A stretch of 64,000 nucleotides of DNA from Lachnospiraceae bacterium NC2004. Its GTDB lineage: Bacteria; Bacillota; Clostridia; Lachnospirales; Lachnospiraceae. Position 1 is the first letter of the stretch, and each line of letters starts with the position of its first letter. The notes below the pieces were generated by a model. That model was given only the letters and a program-made list of their open reading frames with translations. It was not told where the DNA came from and searched no databases. The stretch spans positions 496,001-560,000 of the forward strand of contig JHXB01000001.1 in NCBI GenBank assembly GCA_000621905.1, in the 5' to 3' direction. Made by a program: the position numbers and the translations under genes. Positions 50,959 to 59,586 of this stretch are shown piece by piece.

Positions 50959-52810
50959 TGCAAATGCCTCCTCTCCACAGTTTTAAGCAACCGCAGGCGT
51001 TACATCTGCTTCTGCAATTAGGAGTGACAACTCCCTCTTTGGCATTAATGTACTCCCTCTTAAGAAATTCCTTATCAACACCGCAGTCAATAACATCCCA
51101 AGGAAAGACCTCGTTAAGATCCCTCTCCCTTGTTGTATAAAACTCAATATCTATATTGTGCTTTTCAAATGCATCAATCCACTTGTCATAGTGGAAGAAC
51201 TCCGTCCACGCATCAAAGAACGCGCCACTCTCATAAAGAGTTACTAAAGCAGGAGCAAGCCTTCTGTCCCCCCTTGCAAGAACTCCCTCAATAATGGTAG
51301 TAGCCTCGTCATGATACTGAAATGACATACTTCTGTGATTAAGCATCTTAGCCATGGTATCATTGACCAGATACGCCTTTCTTCTAAATTCCTCCTTGGT
51401 ATCCATAGGAGCCCATTGAAACGGAGTAAAAGGCTTCGGCACAAAGAAAGATGCCGATGCATTGATATTAACGCGGCCGTTCCTCTCACTCTTTGGAATC
51501 TCATAGTAAGCTTCTGCTATAAGCTCTGAGAGTTCAGGAATTCCTACAACATCATCATCAGTTTCAAAAGGCTGACCAAGCATAAAGTAAAGTTTAACCT
51601 TGTTCCAGCCACCTTTAAAAGCATCAGACGCGCCGTTTATGATATCGTCAACCGTAAGACCTTTATTGATTGTATCTCTCATTTTCTGAGTTCCGGCTTC
51701 CGGTGCAAATGTCAGCGAACTCTTTCTGATATCCTGAACCTTGCTCATAACATCAAGAGCGAAAGCATCGATTCTAAGCGAAGGAAGAGATATATTGATA
51801 TGTCTCTCATCACAATATTCAATCAAAAAGTCAACAAGCTCAGGCAACTTAGAATAATCAGATGAGGAAAGCGAACTAAGTGTAATCTCCTCATGTCCTG
51901 TATTCTTAAGCATTCTGATAGCGTAATCTTTAAGCCACTCCAAAGAACGCTCTCTGTTAGGACGATATATCATTCCCGCCTGACAAAACCTGCATCCTCT
52001 AATACAGCCTCTTTGAATCTCTAATGTAACCCTGTCGTTAACCGGTCTCATAAAAGGAACCAAAGGCGCTTCAGGATAATATGTATTGTCAAGATCCTCA
52101 ACAATAGTCTTCTTAACTCGCTTAGGAACATCAGGATAAAGCGGGTCTATACTTTTAACCGTACCATCATCATTGTAAGTTACATCATAAAGCGAAGGCA
52201 CATATATGCCGTCAATATGAGAAACCTCTCTTAAAAACTCTTCTCTGGTTCTACCCTCAGCCTTAAACTGCTTATATATAGGCAGTAAAATGTCATAAGA
52301 CACCTCTCCTTCACCAATATAAACAAGATCAAAGAAATCAGCCACTGGCTCTACATTATATGTACAAGGGCCACCACTCATGACAATAGGATCATCCTCG
52401 GTTCTGTCCTTAGCATAAAACGGAATACCTGAAAGATCTAATATCTGTAAAATGTTGGTGTAGCACATCTCATACTGAAGTGTCATTCCCAAGAAATCAT
52501 AATCTTTAACAGGAGACTGAGTCTCAAGTGAAAACAAAGGAATATTCTTCTCCTTCATAATCTTATGAAGATCAGGCCAAGGTGAATACACTCTCTCACA
52601 GTATGTATCTTCTCTTTGATTAAACATATCATAGAGAATAGCTATACCAAGATGACTCATCCCGACTTCATAGACATCAGGAAAACACATACATATCCTT
52701 ATGTCCACATCGTCAGGGTTCTTTACTACCATATTAACTTCGTTACCGATATATCTTGCAGGCTTTTCAACCTGCATAAGAATATCATGACTTAGCGCGA
52801 GTTTATACAT
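50942..52810 (-). CDS. TIGR03960 family B12-binding-domain radical SAM protein
   Basis: A 622-residue enzyme with an N-terminal cobalamin-binding-like region (about 30-190), then a radical SAM core with the 4Fe-4S motif CIRGCRFC (about 271-278). The C-terminus has a second Cys cluster, CRSRCNACGC. Seen with DUF2344 across Firmicutes and Thermotogae. AGAGGT precedes ATG 52810. The substrate is not known. Confidence 0.93.
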   Translation of the reverse strand: MYKLALSHDILMQVEKPARYIGNEVNMVVKNPDDVDIRICMCFPDVYEVGMSHLGIAILYDMFNQREDTYCERVYSPWPDLHKIMKEKNIPLFSLETQSPVKDYDFLGMTLQYEMCYTNILQILDLSGIPFYAKDRTEDDPIVMSGGPCTYNVEPVADFFDLVYIGEGEVSYDILLPIYKQFKAEGRTREEFLREVSHIDGIYVPSLYDVTYNDDGTVKSIDPLYPDVPKRVKKTIVEDLDNTYYPEAPLVPFMRPVNDRVTLEIQRGCIRGCRFCQAGMIYRPNRERSLEWLKDYAIRMLKNTGHEEITLSSLSSSDYSKLPELVDFLIEYCDERHINISLPSLRIDAFALDVMSKVQDIRKSSLTFAPEAGTQKMRDTINKGLTVDDIINGASDAFKGGWNKVKLYFMLGQPFETDDDVVGIPELSELIAEAYYEIPKSERNGRVNINASASFFVPKPFTPFQWAPMDTKEEFRRKAYLVNDTMAKMLNHRSMSFQYHDEATTIIEGVLARGDRRLAPALVTLYESGAFFDAWTEFFHYDKWIDAFEKHNIDIEFYTTRERDLNEVFPWDVIDCGVDKEFLKREYINAKEGVVTPNCRSRCNACGCLKLWRGGICIESKN

Positions 52811-52823
52811 TGTTACCTCTTAA

Positions 52824-54224
52824 TCAACCTACGTCAAATAATACGTTGTCTTTTTCTGTTGTTTTCTTGTCTTTAGAAGAACTATTGGCTTTACCTTTGT
52901 CAGGCTCCTCTACCTCAATTTCTAAATCCTCATCGGAGTCGTCATCCTCAGATTCATCAATCTGCTCTTCTTTTAAAACTTCATCTTTATCTTCTGCTTC
53001 TATCTCAGCTTCCTCTTTCTCAGCCTCTTTAACAGCTTCTTTGGCAGCATTATCGTCATTATCATCCTGCTCTTCTCCGTCATTTGAAACCTCTTTGGCA
53101 TCTTCGTCATCATCATCAGCCTCATCCTCGTAAAGATCAGGATTCAGCTTCATATACTCTTCTTCGCTGATATCTTTCTTGTTAGCGTTATTAAAGAGGA
53201 ACTCAGTAACATTTTCATAGGTTGCATCGTAAAAAATCTGATCCTCACCGTAATCAGCAACCAATTCGTCAACCGAATCATACTCGTAGTCTTTAGCCAT
53301 GTCTTCCTTGTACTTCTTAAGTGCCGACTTGGTATAGAAAAGTGACTCGGTCTCGGCGATAGCGTAGATTATAAGTCTAGTCTCAACCTCTTCATCTATA
53401 GCCTCTTCAAATTCACCATCATCATAAAACTCAGCGATAAGCTCATCTGCAGTCATTCCAAACATCTCAGCCTGGTACTCTGCATCATCACGCATAGCCT
53501 TCTCGCAAGCTTCTTTAAGTTCTTTAGGCTTATCTTTTTTGAATTCTGAATTGTCCTGAACATCATAAACAAGCTGATCATGCACGTTGGTATCGTACTC
53601 TTCGCTCTTGGAATCGATAAGATCCTTCTTAATGCCTTCTCTGTACTCTGCAACATTCTGATAATCAGTGTTCTCTTTTACAAACTTATCGTTAAGAACA
53701 GGCAACTTCTCTGTCTGAAGCTTATTGACAGTGATTGTAAATATACCAAGCTCACCGGCATGCGTCTCACTCAAATCCTCAGGAATCTCGGTATTAACTG
53801 TGAAGATATCGCCAGGCTTTCTTCCAAGCATAGCTTCCTCAATCTCCTCGTTAAACTCACCGTTACCGAGCTGAATCTCATAATCCTGATATGCACAGTC
53901 CTCAACAGCCTTACCCTTAACAGTTGTAGAGTAATCAAAATCTATATAATCTCCTTCTTTGGCGCCTCTGTCTGTGATATCATTGTACTCAGCGTAGTCA
54001 TTAAGCGAAGACTCAACCTCTTCATCAACCTCTTTGTCAGTAACCTCAACCTTGACATTATACGCGTCCAATCCTTTATATTCACCAAGAGTCACATAGT
54101 CAAGCGCCTTAAATCCAAGACCGCTCTTATTGGTATAATCGCCTTGAGTCTTCTTACCTCCGCATCCGGTAAAAAGTCCGGCAACCATCGTCATTGTAAG
54201 CAAAACACCTAAATACTTCTTCAT
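52824..54224 (-). CDS. Trigger-factor-like FKBP peptidyl-prolyl isomerase lipoprotein with acidic tail
   Basis: A 466-residue exported protein. The lipobox GLFTGC (Cys near 21) makes it a lipoprotein. An FKBP-type domain (about 85-180, with GDYIDFDYSTTVKG and MLGRKPGDIF) and a trigger-factor-like C-terminal helical domain (about 185-360) follow. The last 105 residues are strongly acidic (long Asp/Glu runs) and then Lys/Ser-rich. Likely an extracytoplasmic folding catalyst. ATG 54224 with AAAAGGAG upstream is used instead of a longer frame to 54284. It follows a small membrane protein gene. Confidence 0.85.
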   Translation of the reverse strand: MKKYLGVLLTMTMVAGLFTGCGGKKTQGDYTNKSGLGFKALDYVTLGEYKGLDAYNVKVEVTDKEVDEEVESSLNDYAEYNDITDRGAKEGDYIDFDYSTTVKGKAVEDCAYQDYEIQLGNGEFNEEIEEAMLGRKPGDIFTVNTEIPEDLSETHAGELGIFTITVNKLQTEKLPVLNDKFVKENTDYQNVAEYREGIKKDLIDSKSEEYDTNVHDQLVYDVQDNSEFKKDKPKELKEACEKAMRDDAEYQAEMFGMTADELIAEFYDDGEFEEAIDEEVETRLIIYAIAETESLFYTKSALKKYKEDMAKDYEYDSVDELVADYGEDQIFYDATYENVTEFLFNNANKKDISEEEYMKLNPDLYEDEADDDDEDAKEVSNDGEEQDDNDDNAAKEAVKEAEKEEAEIEAEDKDEVLKEEQIDESEDDDSDEDLEIEVEEPDKGKANSSSKDKKTTEKDNVLFDVG

Positions 54225-54237
54225 AGTAATCTCCTTT

Positions 54238-54468
54238 TTATTTATTCTTAAAAATCGGAACGAAAGCCAGTGCCAGTAAGGCAAATGTTACCGCCACCTC
54301 AACAATATTCATCCGTCCGATAAGAAATAACACCGAAACTACCAGTATAACCAGTAGATATAGCCCGACAACCATCATAAAAAACTGTTTGGGAGACTTA
54401 CCCTTAAGCCTCTTAACTATACGGTTATCGGAATGATTGTTAATATATTCCTCTAATCTCTTAAACAT
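54238..54468 (-). CDS. Small two-helix membrane protein, unknown
   Basis: A 76-residue protein: a charged N-terminal helix (about 1-28), then two adjacent transmembrane helices (about 30-50 and 54-72). I do not recognise a family. A GTG at 54477 directly after the recG stop is possible, but ATG 54468 fits the TAGGTG site better. It sits between recG and the PPIase lipoprotein on the same strand. Confidence 0.6.
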   Translation of the reverse strand: MFKRLEEYINNHSDNRIVKRLKGKSPKQFFMMVVGLYLLVILVVSVLFLIGRMNIVEVAVTFALLALAFVPIFKNK

Positions 54469-54477
54469 ATCAAACAC

Positions 54478-56502
54478 CTATATCGCAAGTTCAATATCCT
54501 TAGGAATATCAAGCTCTTTATATTTAGACAAATCAACGCCTTCAGCAATCATATCCTTAAGCTTCTTGTCTGCCAAAGACAAAAGCTTGCCATCCTGATA
54601 GATATCACCGACCTTAAAATTCATGATCCCACTCTGCCTTATTCCAAAGAAATCCCCCGGACCTCTAAGCTCAAGATCCTTCTTGGCAATGTAGAAACCG
54701 TCGTTAGAATCGGCAAGAACATTAAGTCTCTCCTTAATATGCTCGTCTTCCTTGCCATACATAAATACAGCATAAGATTGCGAATCACCTCTACCGACAC
54801 GCCCTCTAAGCTGATGAAGCTGAGCAAGTCCAAACCTTTCAGCATTCTCAATCATAATAAATGTTGCGTTAGGAACGTCGATTCCAACCTCAACAACAGT
54901 CGTAGAAACCAGTATATCCACTTCTCCTTTGGCAAATGAAGACAGGACGCTATTCTTGTCCTCTTCCTTCATCTTACCATGCAGATAGGCAATATTAGCA
55001 TTAGGAATCTCATCCTTAAGTGTCTCAGAATAGCTTATAACATCCTCCGCGTCGCTGTTGTCGCTCTCACATACCATCGGGCATATAACATAACACTGAT
55101 GTCCCTTATTAATCTCGTCATGCATGAACTTATAGCTTGCTTTTCTGTAGCCAACACCCACGACACAATTCTTGATAGGCAGACGGTTAGCAGGCTTCTC
55201 GTCCATAACGGATATATCCATATCTCCAAACAGCATCATAGCAAGAGTTCTAGGAATAGGAGTTGCGCTCATTATAAGTACATGAGGCGAATTGCCTTTG
55301 TTGATAAAGCGTTCCCTCTGCTTAACTCCAAACCTGTGCTGCTCATCCGTAACAACGAGCGCAAGATTGTTGTACTTAACACTCTCCTGAATAAGAGCAT
55401 GTGTACCGATAATAAGATCGGTATCGTGTGTAGCAATAGAATTAAGAACTTCCTTCCTCTCAGCGCCTTTAACAGAGCCGGTAAGCAAGGATACATTAAT
55501 CCCATAAGGCTTTAGTATATCTTTAAGCTTCTTATAATGCTGTCTTGCAAGCACCTCGGTAGGCGCCATCATAGCCCCCTGATAACCGCTTAGTATAACA
55601 GTTAACAAAGCTAGTAACGCAACCACAGTCTTACCGGAACCAACATCTCCCTGAACAAGCCTGTTCATGGTATATTTGCCCGTAATATCACTTAAGATAT
55701 CTTCATAAGTCTCTTTTTGAGCCCTGGTTAAATCATACGGTAAATTAGTGATGAATTTATGAACACGAGCATCTTCTTTTATATTAAAATTGTTAGGAGT
55801 CTTAAGATTGGACTCTTTCAAACGATTAAGAGACATTAAAAACTTGAAAAACTCATGAAATACTATCCTGTTCCTTGCAAGAATAAGTGTATCTAAGCTA
55901 CCAGGAAAATGCATATTAATATACGCATCAGAAAGACGCATCATATCATTACTCTTTAAAAAGTCATCATCCAAATACTCTTTCTTGGCCTTAAAATAGC
56001 CCTCTAACTGCTTTATTGACTTAACAACAAGATTATTGCTTAATCCTTCAGTAAGCGGATATACAGGCTGAAAGCTGCCCTTAAGGCTCTCATATTCCTC
56101 TAATGTATAATACTTAGGATGATTAATAGTAAGCTTAGTGCCTCTCTTAGTCACTTCTCCTACGATTACATATTGCTGGTTGATATTGAAAACATTTGCC
56201 AAAAAGGGCATATTAAACCAGCATATCTCGTTGATGGTCCCCTCGCTGTCAACCATATCTATAAGGCACAGCTTAAGCCTTCTTGCAGGTCTTACAACCA
56301 TCCTTGAATGCACCTTAACGCTTACAGCACATCTCTCTCCCAACTTCATCTTAGAAAATGTAGTCGGCTCAAGAAAACTCTCATAAGTCCTTGGATAATA
56401 GTCACCAAGATCCTTTATATTATTAACATTACATTTTAAAAAGAGGGCCTTGCTCTTAGCACCAACCCCCTTTAGAATGTCAACACTATCGTAGTCGTTC
56501 AT
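54478..56502 (-). CDS. recG: ATP-dependent DNA helicase RecG
   Basis: A 674-residue branch-migration helicase that remodels stalled forks and Holliday junctions. The N-terminal wedge/OB domain (about 50-150) precedes the helicase core: Walker A GDVGSGKT, DEQHRFGVKQRER (motif II), SATPIPRT (motif III), and the C-terminal QLRGRVGRG and LRGPGDFFG. Normal length. It follows fakA by 11 bases. Confidence 0.97.
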   Translation of the reverse strand: MNDYDSVDILKGVGAKSKALFLKCNVNNIKDLGDYYPRTYESFLEPTTFSKMKLGERCAVSVKVHSRMVVRPARRLKLCLIDMVDSEGTINEICWFNMPFLANVFNINQQYVIVGEVTKRGTKLTINHPKYYTLEEYESLKGSFQPVYPLTEGLSNNLVVKSIKQLEGYFKAKKEYLDDDFLKSNDMMRLSDAYINMHFPGSLDTLILARNRIVFHEFFKFLMSLNRLKESNLKTPNNFNIKEDARVHKFITNLPYDLTRAQKETYEDILSDITGKYTMNRLVQGDVGSGKTVVALLALLTVILSGYQGAMMAPTEVLARQHYKKLKDILKPYGINVSLLTGSVKGAERKEVLNSIATHDTDLIIGTHALIQESVKYNNLALVVTDEQHRFGVKQRERFINKGNSPHVLIMSATPIPRTLAMMLFGDMDISVMDEKPANRLPIKNCVVGVGYRKASYKFMHDEINKGHQCYVICPMVCESDNSDAEDVISYSETLKDEIPNANIAYLHGKMKEEDKNSVLSSFAKGEVDILVSTTVVEVGIDVPNATFIMIENAERFGLAQLHQLRGRVGRGDSQSYAVFMYGKEDEHIKERLNVLADSNDGFYIAKKDLELRGPGDFFGIRQSGIMNFKVGDIYQDGKLLSLADKKLKDMIAEGVDLSKYKELDIPKDIELAI

Positions 56503-56513
56503 ATATAATCCTT

Positions 56514-58289
56514 CTATTCAACAGACAATATATAATAATAAACCGGCTGACCACCGTCATTCATCTCTACATCGCAATCAGGATAAGCTTCATCAAGCTT
56601 AGAAAGAAGTGACTTAGCATCCTTGTCAGAGACATCCTGACCTTTATATACGCTGATAAGTTCAGTATCCTCATCAACCATCTCTTTAATTAAATTAAGA
56701 GTTGTCTCCTCGATATCACTGCCGACAGTCTTGATTCCACCGTCATCCATACCCATGATATCCTCTTTATGAACCTCAATACCATTAATCTTGGTATCTC
56801 TGACAGCATAGGTAACCTGACCTGTCTTGACATTCTCGATGATACCCTTGAATGTCTCCTCGTTCTCAAAAACATCACCTTCAGGATTGAAGCAAATGAT
56901 AGCTGAAACACCCTGTGGAACTGTAGTTGTAGGAATAATAACGATATTCTTGTCCTCGGTTAAATCTCTCGCCTGATTAGCAGCCATAATAATATTCTTG
57001 TTATTAGGGAAAATGAAGATATTATCGGCATTAACATGAGCAATTGCACTAAGCATATCCTCGGTTGAAGGATTCATGGTCTGTCCGCCTTCAACGAGAT
57101 AATCAACGCCCAAGCCCTTAAATATCTCATTCATGCCGCGACCGATAGAAACTGCAATAATTCCCATATTCTTTCTAGGTTCATCGCTAAGATCCTTAAT
57201 TGCAGCAAATTCAGCCTTGGCTTTGGCCTCATCATGAGCCTTAGCCTCAGCAAGCGCCTCAGGAGTAACATCCATATCAAGGTTAAGGCTGTCCTTAATA
57301 GAAGCAGCATGCTCCTTAGCCTCCTGGTGCTCCTCACGCATGTTGTCTATCTTCATATTGGTCAACTGACCATACTCTATAGCCTTCTCAAATGCCTGAC
57401 CCGGATGATCGGTATGAACATGAACCTTGATATAGTCGTCATCATAGACAAATACCAAAGAATCACCAAGACCAAGTAAAAACTCCTTAAGAGAATCTCT
57501 GTCGGAATCCTTAATCTCATTGTCAAGCATAATAATAAACTCGGTACAGTAAGTAAACTTGATATCAGCGTCATAAGCCGAACCACGTCCCTTAGAAGGA
57601 CCGTTACCACTCATAACACCGGCACCGCGCTGCTTCTTAACGCCATCGCCAGTGTTAAGGAGAGCAATCTCTTTGCCCTGAAGCTTGTATAAACCGCCGT
57701 AAAGCACAGTGATAAGACCCATTCCACCTGAATCTACAACTCCTGCTTCTTTCAAAATAGGGAGCTGATTAGGTGTGTTGTCAAGAGCCTTCTGTCCTGC
57801 CTCAACAACCTTGACGATAAACGCCTCTATATCCTTCTCGGAATCAACTATTCTGTTGGCCTCGTCTGCAATAGCCTTGGCAACCGTAAGAATCGTACCC
57901 TCTTTAGGCTTCATAACAGCCTTAAACGCAGATTCTACAGCGGAAGAAAATGCTTTGGTGATGATTGCGGTATCAATCTCGTCGTAATCCTGAAAGCATT
58001 TGGTAAGACCTCTTAAAATCTGGGATAAGATGACACCCGAGTTACCTCTTGCACCCTTAAGTGATCCTGATGAAATTGCCTTACAAAGCATCTTCATATC
58101 GAAGTTATCAGGAAGTGCCTCAACCTCTGATACAGCTGAGAGAATGGTAAGTGTCATGTTAGAACCGGTATCTCCATCAGGAACCGGGAATACATTTAAT
58201 TCATTAATATAATCTTTCTTAGAGTTCAAGTTAGCCGCGCCAGCTAAAAACATATCTCTAAAGCTCTTAGCGTCAAATGTAGTAGCCAA
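56514..58289 (-). CDS. fakA: Fatty acid kinase subunit FakA / DAK2 domain protein (YloV)
   Basis: A 591-residue protein with an N-terminal DAK2 kinase domain (about 1-210, NVFPVPDGDTGSNMTLT and GARGNSGVILSQ), a central part and a C-terminal DegV-like domain (about 380-591). FakA phosphorylates FakB-bound fatty acids for membrane lipid synthesis; no fakB is in this window. TTG 58289 with GGAGG nine bases upstream is the only plausible start. It follows the Asp23-family gene, as in other Firmicutes. Confidence 0.93.
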   Translation of the reverse strand: MATTFDAKSFRDMFLAGAANLNSKKDYINELNVFPVPDGDTGSNMTLTILSAVSEVEALPDNFDMKMLCKAISSGSLKGARGNSGVILSQILRGLTKCFQDYDEIDTAIITKAFSSAVESAFKAVMKPKEGTILTVAKAIADEANRIVDSEKDIEAFIVKVVEAGQKALDNTPNQLPILKEAGVVDSGGMGLITVLYGGLYKLQGKEIALLNTGDGVKKQRGAGVMSGNGPSKGRGSAYDADIKFTYCTEFIIMLDNEIKDSDRDSLKEFLLGLGDSLVFVYDDDYIKVHVHTDHPGQAFEKAIEYGQLTNMKIDNMREEHQEAKEHAASIKDSLNLDMDVTPEALAEAKAHDEAKAKAEFAAIKDLSDEPRKNMGIIAVSIGRGMNEIFKGLGVDYLVEGGQTMNPSTEDMLSAIAHVNADNIFIFPNNKNIIMAANQARDLTEDKNIVIIPTTTVPQGVSAIICFNPEGDVFENEETFKGIIENVKTGQVTYAVRDTKINGIEVHKEDIMGMDDGGIKTVGSDIEETTLNLIKEMVDEDTELISVYKGQDVSDKDAKSLLSKLDEAYPDCDVEMNDGGQPVYYYILSVE

Positions 58290-58313
58290 AATAGTAAACC
58301 TCCATTAATCTAA

Positions 58314-58673
58314 TCAATCAATTACACGAACATTATCAACACATACAACTATCTTGTTAACCTTAATTCCAAGGTTATGCTCAATATTGTATGTAACGGC
58401 ATTGATAAGATTCTCTGTAACCGTTGTTATATTAACCCCATAGGCGACAATAATATGCATCTCGATGTAGAGCATATCATCCTTCATAACTACTCTAACG
58501 CCCTTATTGGCGCTCTCCCTCTTGAGAAGGTATACAATTCCGTCTGTGACGTTCATAATCGCCATACCCACAATACCAAAACAATCAAGCGCTGCCATAC
58601 CTGCATGTTCAGCGATAACCTCCTGCTCGATTGTGATATTGCCTAATTCGTTCTCTATAACCTTTTTAGACAT
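58314..58673 (-). CDS. Asp23/Gls24 family envelope stress protein
   Basis: A 119-residue Asp23-domain protein starting MSKKVIENELGNITIEQEVI. The family forms membrane-proximal scaffolds linked to the cell envelope and lipid metabolism, and it usually precedes fakA/DAK2, as here. ATG 58673 has GGAGGA seven bases upstream; an ATG two codons earlier is too close. A possible -10 (TATAAT on the minus strand, 58730-58735) lies upstream, with a weak -35. Confidence 0.92.
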   Translation of the reverse strand: MSKKVIENELGNITIEQEVIAEHAGMAALDCFGIVGMAIMNVTDGIVYLLKRESANKGVRVVMKDDMLYIEMHIIVAYGVNITTVTENLINAVTYNIEHNLGIKVNKIVVCVDNVRVID

Positions 58674-58788
58674 AGTCATTCCTCCATAAAAAGCCAAAAA
58701 TATAAATAGATAAGACTTTATTTATCCTAATTATACATAATATTTAAAGAAAATGAAACAGATAAATTAAATTTATTGAAAATTTTAC

Positions 58789-58817
58789 TTGCACTAACGA
58801 CTACAATCTGTTAGAAT
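58789..58817 (+). promoter_or_regulatory. Promoter of rpmB
   Basis: TTGCAC (58789-58794) and TAGAAT (58812-58817), spacer 17, about 55 bases before the gene. Confidence 0.7.
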
Positions 58818-58842
58818 GTGTAATGTTGTAGGTCTAAAAAGG

Positions 58843-58865
58843 CTTAAATCCGAGGTTTAAGGAGG
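58843..58865 (+). promoter_or_regulatory. Hairpin overlapping the rpmB ribosome site
   Basis: CTTAAA (58843-58848) and TTTAAG (58856-58861) pair around TCCGAGG, and the 3' arm shares its last bases with AAGGAGG (58859-58865). The TCC in the loop could also pair with GGA. Possible translational control of L28. Confidence 0.35.
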
Positions 58866-58874
58866 TGCAAGTTC

Positions 58875-59060
58875 ATGGCAAAGTGTGCAGTATGTGGTAA
58901 AGGTGCTCATTTCGGACAGAAGGTGAGCCATTCACACCGCAGATCAAATAAAATGTGGAAATCTAATATCAAGAGCGTTCGTGTCGCTACTGAAGGCGGC
59001 AGCAAGAAGATGTACGTATGTACTAAGTGCTTGCGTTCTGGTGCAGTTGAGCGTGCATAA
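58875..59060 (+). CDS. rpmB: 50S ribosomal protein L28 (zinc-binding form)
   Basis: A 61-residue bL28: MAKCAVCGKG at the N-terminus and the HRRSNKMW core. It has two Cys pairs (CAVC near 4-7 and CTKC near 53-56), so it is the C+ zinc-ribbon paralogue. It stands alone with its own promoter and terminator. Confidence 0.97.
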   Translation: MAKCAVCGKGAHFGQKVSHSHRRSNKMWKSNIKSVRVATEGGSKKMYVCTKCLRSGAVERA

Positions 59061-59078
59061 TTAGATTATTGATTAACT

Positions 59079-59105
59079 CCGGTAGGTTTATCCTACCGGT
59101 TTTTT
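59079..59105 (+). terminator. Terminator after rpmB
   Basis: Perfect 8-bp GC-rich stem CCGGTAGG/CCTACCGG (59079-59086 with 59092-59099), loop TTTAT, six T. Confidence 0.92.
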
Positions 59106-59120
59106 CATTTTCACCAACAT

Positions 59121-59144
59121 AAAAAAGGCTGCTAAAAAGCAGCC
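59121..59144 (-). terminator. Terminator after ytfJ
   Basis: On the minus strand GGCTGCT/AGCAGCC around TTTT, followed by six T; convergent with the rpmB terminator. Confidence 0.9.
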
Positions 59145-59150
59145 CATTAA

Positions 59151-59561
59151 TTAATCTATATCCACATCTTCGTCTTCATCGGCAATCTCATCTGCTATCT
59201 CTTCGATAACCTCTGCGTCAGTCTTCTTGTTTTTGCCGAATCTGTCTAATATATCAGGAATCATATCCATAAGCTTAGTCAAAGTCTCCTGATTCTTAAC
59301 ATTTACAAGGCGTGTATGACCATTCTGAATCACCAGAATAGCGCTAGGTGTCATCTTACCACCCATACCACCGCCGGCTTTGTTCTTCTTGTCACCGTTC
59401 TCAGCATATGCACCTGCACCAACTCCGAAAGTAACATCAACAAGCGGAAGAAGTATGGTATCTCCAACCTTGGTAGGCTCTCCCACAACTGTCTTGGTTG
59501 AGAGAAATGTATCCATTCCGCTGAATAAAGTTCCCATAGTCTGATTAAAATCTGCTGCCAT
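59151..59561 (-). CDS. ytfJ: GerW/YtfJ family sporulation protein
   Basis: A 136-residue protein of the YtfJ/GerW family. Pattern: MGTLFSGMD, VGEPTKVGDTILLPLVDVTFG, then a Gly-rich stretch with GGGMGGKM, ending in a strongly acidic tail. In Bacillus it is a forespore protein needed for proper germination. It lies 25 bases after the DUF2953 gene, as ytfI-ytfJ in B. subtilis. Its presence hints at, but does not prove, sporulation. Confidence 0.92.
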   Translation of the reverse strand: MAADFNQTMGTLFSGMDTFLSTKTVVGEPTKVGDTILLPLVDVTFGVGAGAYAENGDKKNKAGGGMGGKMTPSAILVIQNGHTRLVNVKNQETLTKLMDMIPDILDRFGKNKKTDAEVIEEIADEIADEDEDVDID

Positions 59562-59586
59562 CTTAAACCTCCTCGTTTAAAAGGAC

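Noticed and set aside
53580-54212. A 210-codon open frame on the plus strand opposite the PPIase lipoprotein gene
   Set aside because: It mirrors an acidic, codon-biased real gene; its product is a random-looking Ile/Leu-rich chain without a ribosome site.
54979-55515. A 178-codon open frame opposite recG
   Set aside because: recG motifs on the minus strand are complete and the plus-strand frame has no support.
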